Source of the DNA: Pseudomonadota bacterium
GTDB taxonomy: Bacteria; Pseudomonadota; Alphaproteobacteria; Acetobacterales; Acetobacteraceae
Length of the DNA: 6,729 nt
NCBI GenBank assembly: GCA_021805485.1
Contig: JAJZFF010000096.1
Span: 1 to 6,729 of the forward strand
Reading direction: 5' to 3'
The notes beneath the pieces were generated by a model. It did no database searches. It saw only the letters and a program-made list of their open reading frames with translations, and was not told the DNA's origin. Shown piece after piece: positions 6,401-6,729 of this stretch. The translations under genes were made by a program, and so were the position numbers. The stretch's first letter is position 1; every line of letters begins with the position of its first letter.

Positions 6401-6420
6401 GGGGTAGAAAGTACTGCCCC
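6401..6420 (+). other. Hairpin in the phasin leader / COQ9-like trailer
   Basis: GGGGTAG (6401-6407) pairs with CTGCCCC (6414-6420) around the loop AAAGTA, giving seven pairs including one G-U. No T-run follows, so it is not a standard terminator. It ends 10 bases before the phasin ribosome site. GGGG could instead pair with CCCC at 6363-6366 or 6425-6428, allowing competing folds. It may be the 3' end structure of the upstream transcript or part of the phasin 5' leader. Confidence 0.35.
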
Positions 6421-6430
6421 ACAGCCCCAT

Positions 6431-6438
6431 GAGAGGAG
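6431..6438 (+). promoter_or_regulatory. Strong ribosome binding site of the phasin gene
   Basis: GAGAGGAG lies 7 bases before the ATG at 6446. It fixes that start over the out-of-frame ATG at 6429, which the site itself overlaps. It is the best ribosome site in the window, fitting an abundant granule-coat protein. Confidence 0.7.
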
Positions 6439-6445
6439 TCATTCC

Positions 6446-6729
6446 ATGGCCGAATCCCCCAAATCCAAGCATGGCGCCGAGCATAACCCGATGTCGGCCT
6501 TCATGCCGGATTTCGACTTCACCAAGGCGTTCAGTTCCATCAAGGTCCCTGCGATGGCGGATGCGGAGGTTGTGCTCGCCGCCTATCGCCGCAATCTCGA
6601 GGCGCTGTCGGAGGCCAACCGCGTCGCCCTCGAGGGGGCCCAGGCGGTAGCGCGCCGGCACATGGAAATCATGCAGAAAACCATGGCCGACCTCTCCGAA
6701 CAACTCCGCAACCTGTCCTCCGTTTCCAC
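6446..6729 (+). CDS. Phasin family protein (polyhydroxyalkanoate granule-associated), N-terminal part
   Basis: Ninety-four complete codons are visible before the right edge cuts the gene. After a polar N-terminus (MAESPKSKHG) come FDFTKAFSSIKVPAMADAE (23-41) and then an amphipathic helix with NLEALSEANRVALEGAQAVA (50-69) and RRHMEIMQKTMADLSEQL (70-87). This run is characteristic of the alphaproteobacterial phasin family, whose members coat polyhydroxyalkanoate granules in the cytoplasm and limit their size and number. It implies that the organism stores such polymers, although no synthase gene is in the window. The gene has its own strong ribosome site and is preceded by an 83-base gap with a hairpin, so it is probably a separate transcription unit. 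Family assignment is confident; the length and C-terminus are unknown. Some proteins with this domain are not on granules. Confidence 0.88.
   Translation, partial: MAESPKSKHGAEHNPMSAFMPDFDFTKAFSSIKVPAMADAEVVLAAYRRNLEALSEANRVALEGAQAVARRHMEIMQKTMADLSEQLRNLSSVS

Noticed and set aside
1..6729. CRISPR array, tRNA/rRNA, insertion sequence or phage remnant
   Set aside because: No regularly spaced repeats, RNA-gene signatures, transposase motifs or terminal inverted repeats were seen. Gene content and composition are uniform and housekeeping-like.

Overview
This window is very GC-rich bacterial chromosomal DNA, with codons strongly biased to G or C in the third position. Its gene content points to an alphaproteobacterium: a two-domain GlnE, an alphaproteobacterial-type DsbB, a di-iron Coq7 hydroxylase, a COQ9/TetR-fold protein and a granule phasin. 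Rhodospirillales, and perhaps Acetobacteraceae such as Acidiphilium-like genera, is my best guess. That is an inference from gene style, not something the sequence proves.

Layout. Positions 1126 to 1 on the minus strand hold the first 375 codons of a large AsmA/YhdP-type (DUF3971-like) envelope protein that runs off the left edge. Only 17 bases separate its start codon from that of the divergent glnE (1144-4053, +), which encodes the glutamine synthetase adenylyl-removing/adenylyltransferase. glnE overlaps bcp (4050-4523, Bcp/PrxQ peroxiredoxin) by 4 bases. After a 94-base gap comes dsbB (4618-5094), which overlaps coq7 (5091-5639) by 4 bases. A 69-base gap then precedes a COQ9/TetR-fold gene (5709-6362). 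After a further 83-base gap with a hairpin, a phasin gene (from 6446) runs off the right edge. No gap approaches 300 bases. I saw no tRNA, rRNA, CRISPR, insertion sequence or other mobile element.

How the genes relate. glnE controls glutamine synthetase activity in response to nitrogen status. Bcp removes peroxides. DsbB passes electrons from periplasmic disulfide formation to ubiquinone, Coq7 carries out the last hydroxylation of ubiquinone synthesis, and the next protein resembles COQ9, the lipid-binding partner of COQ7 in mitochondria. The middle of the window is therefore a small quinone/thiol-redox neighbourhood. The outer genes concern envelope lipid handling (YhdP-type) and polyhydroxyalkanoate granules (phasin).

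The window is mostly ordinary housekeeping sequence, and I did not find a clear undescribed system. The two most interesting signals are the coq7/COQ9-like pairing and a pattern in start sites. Genes that overlap their upstream neighbour have good Shine-Dalgarno sequences. glnE, dsbB and the COQ9-like gene lack one and instead have promoter-like elements almost touching the start codon, which suggests leaderless transcripts.
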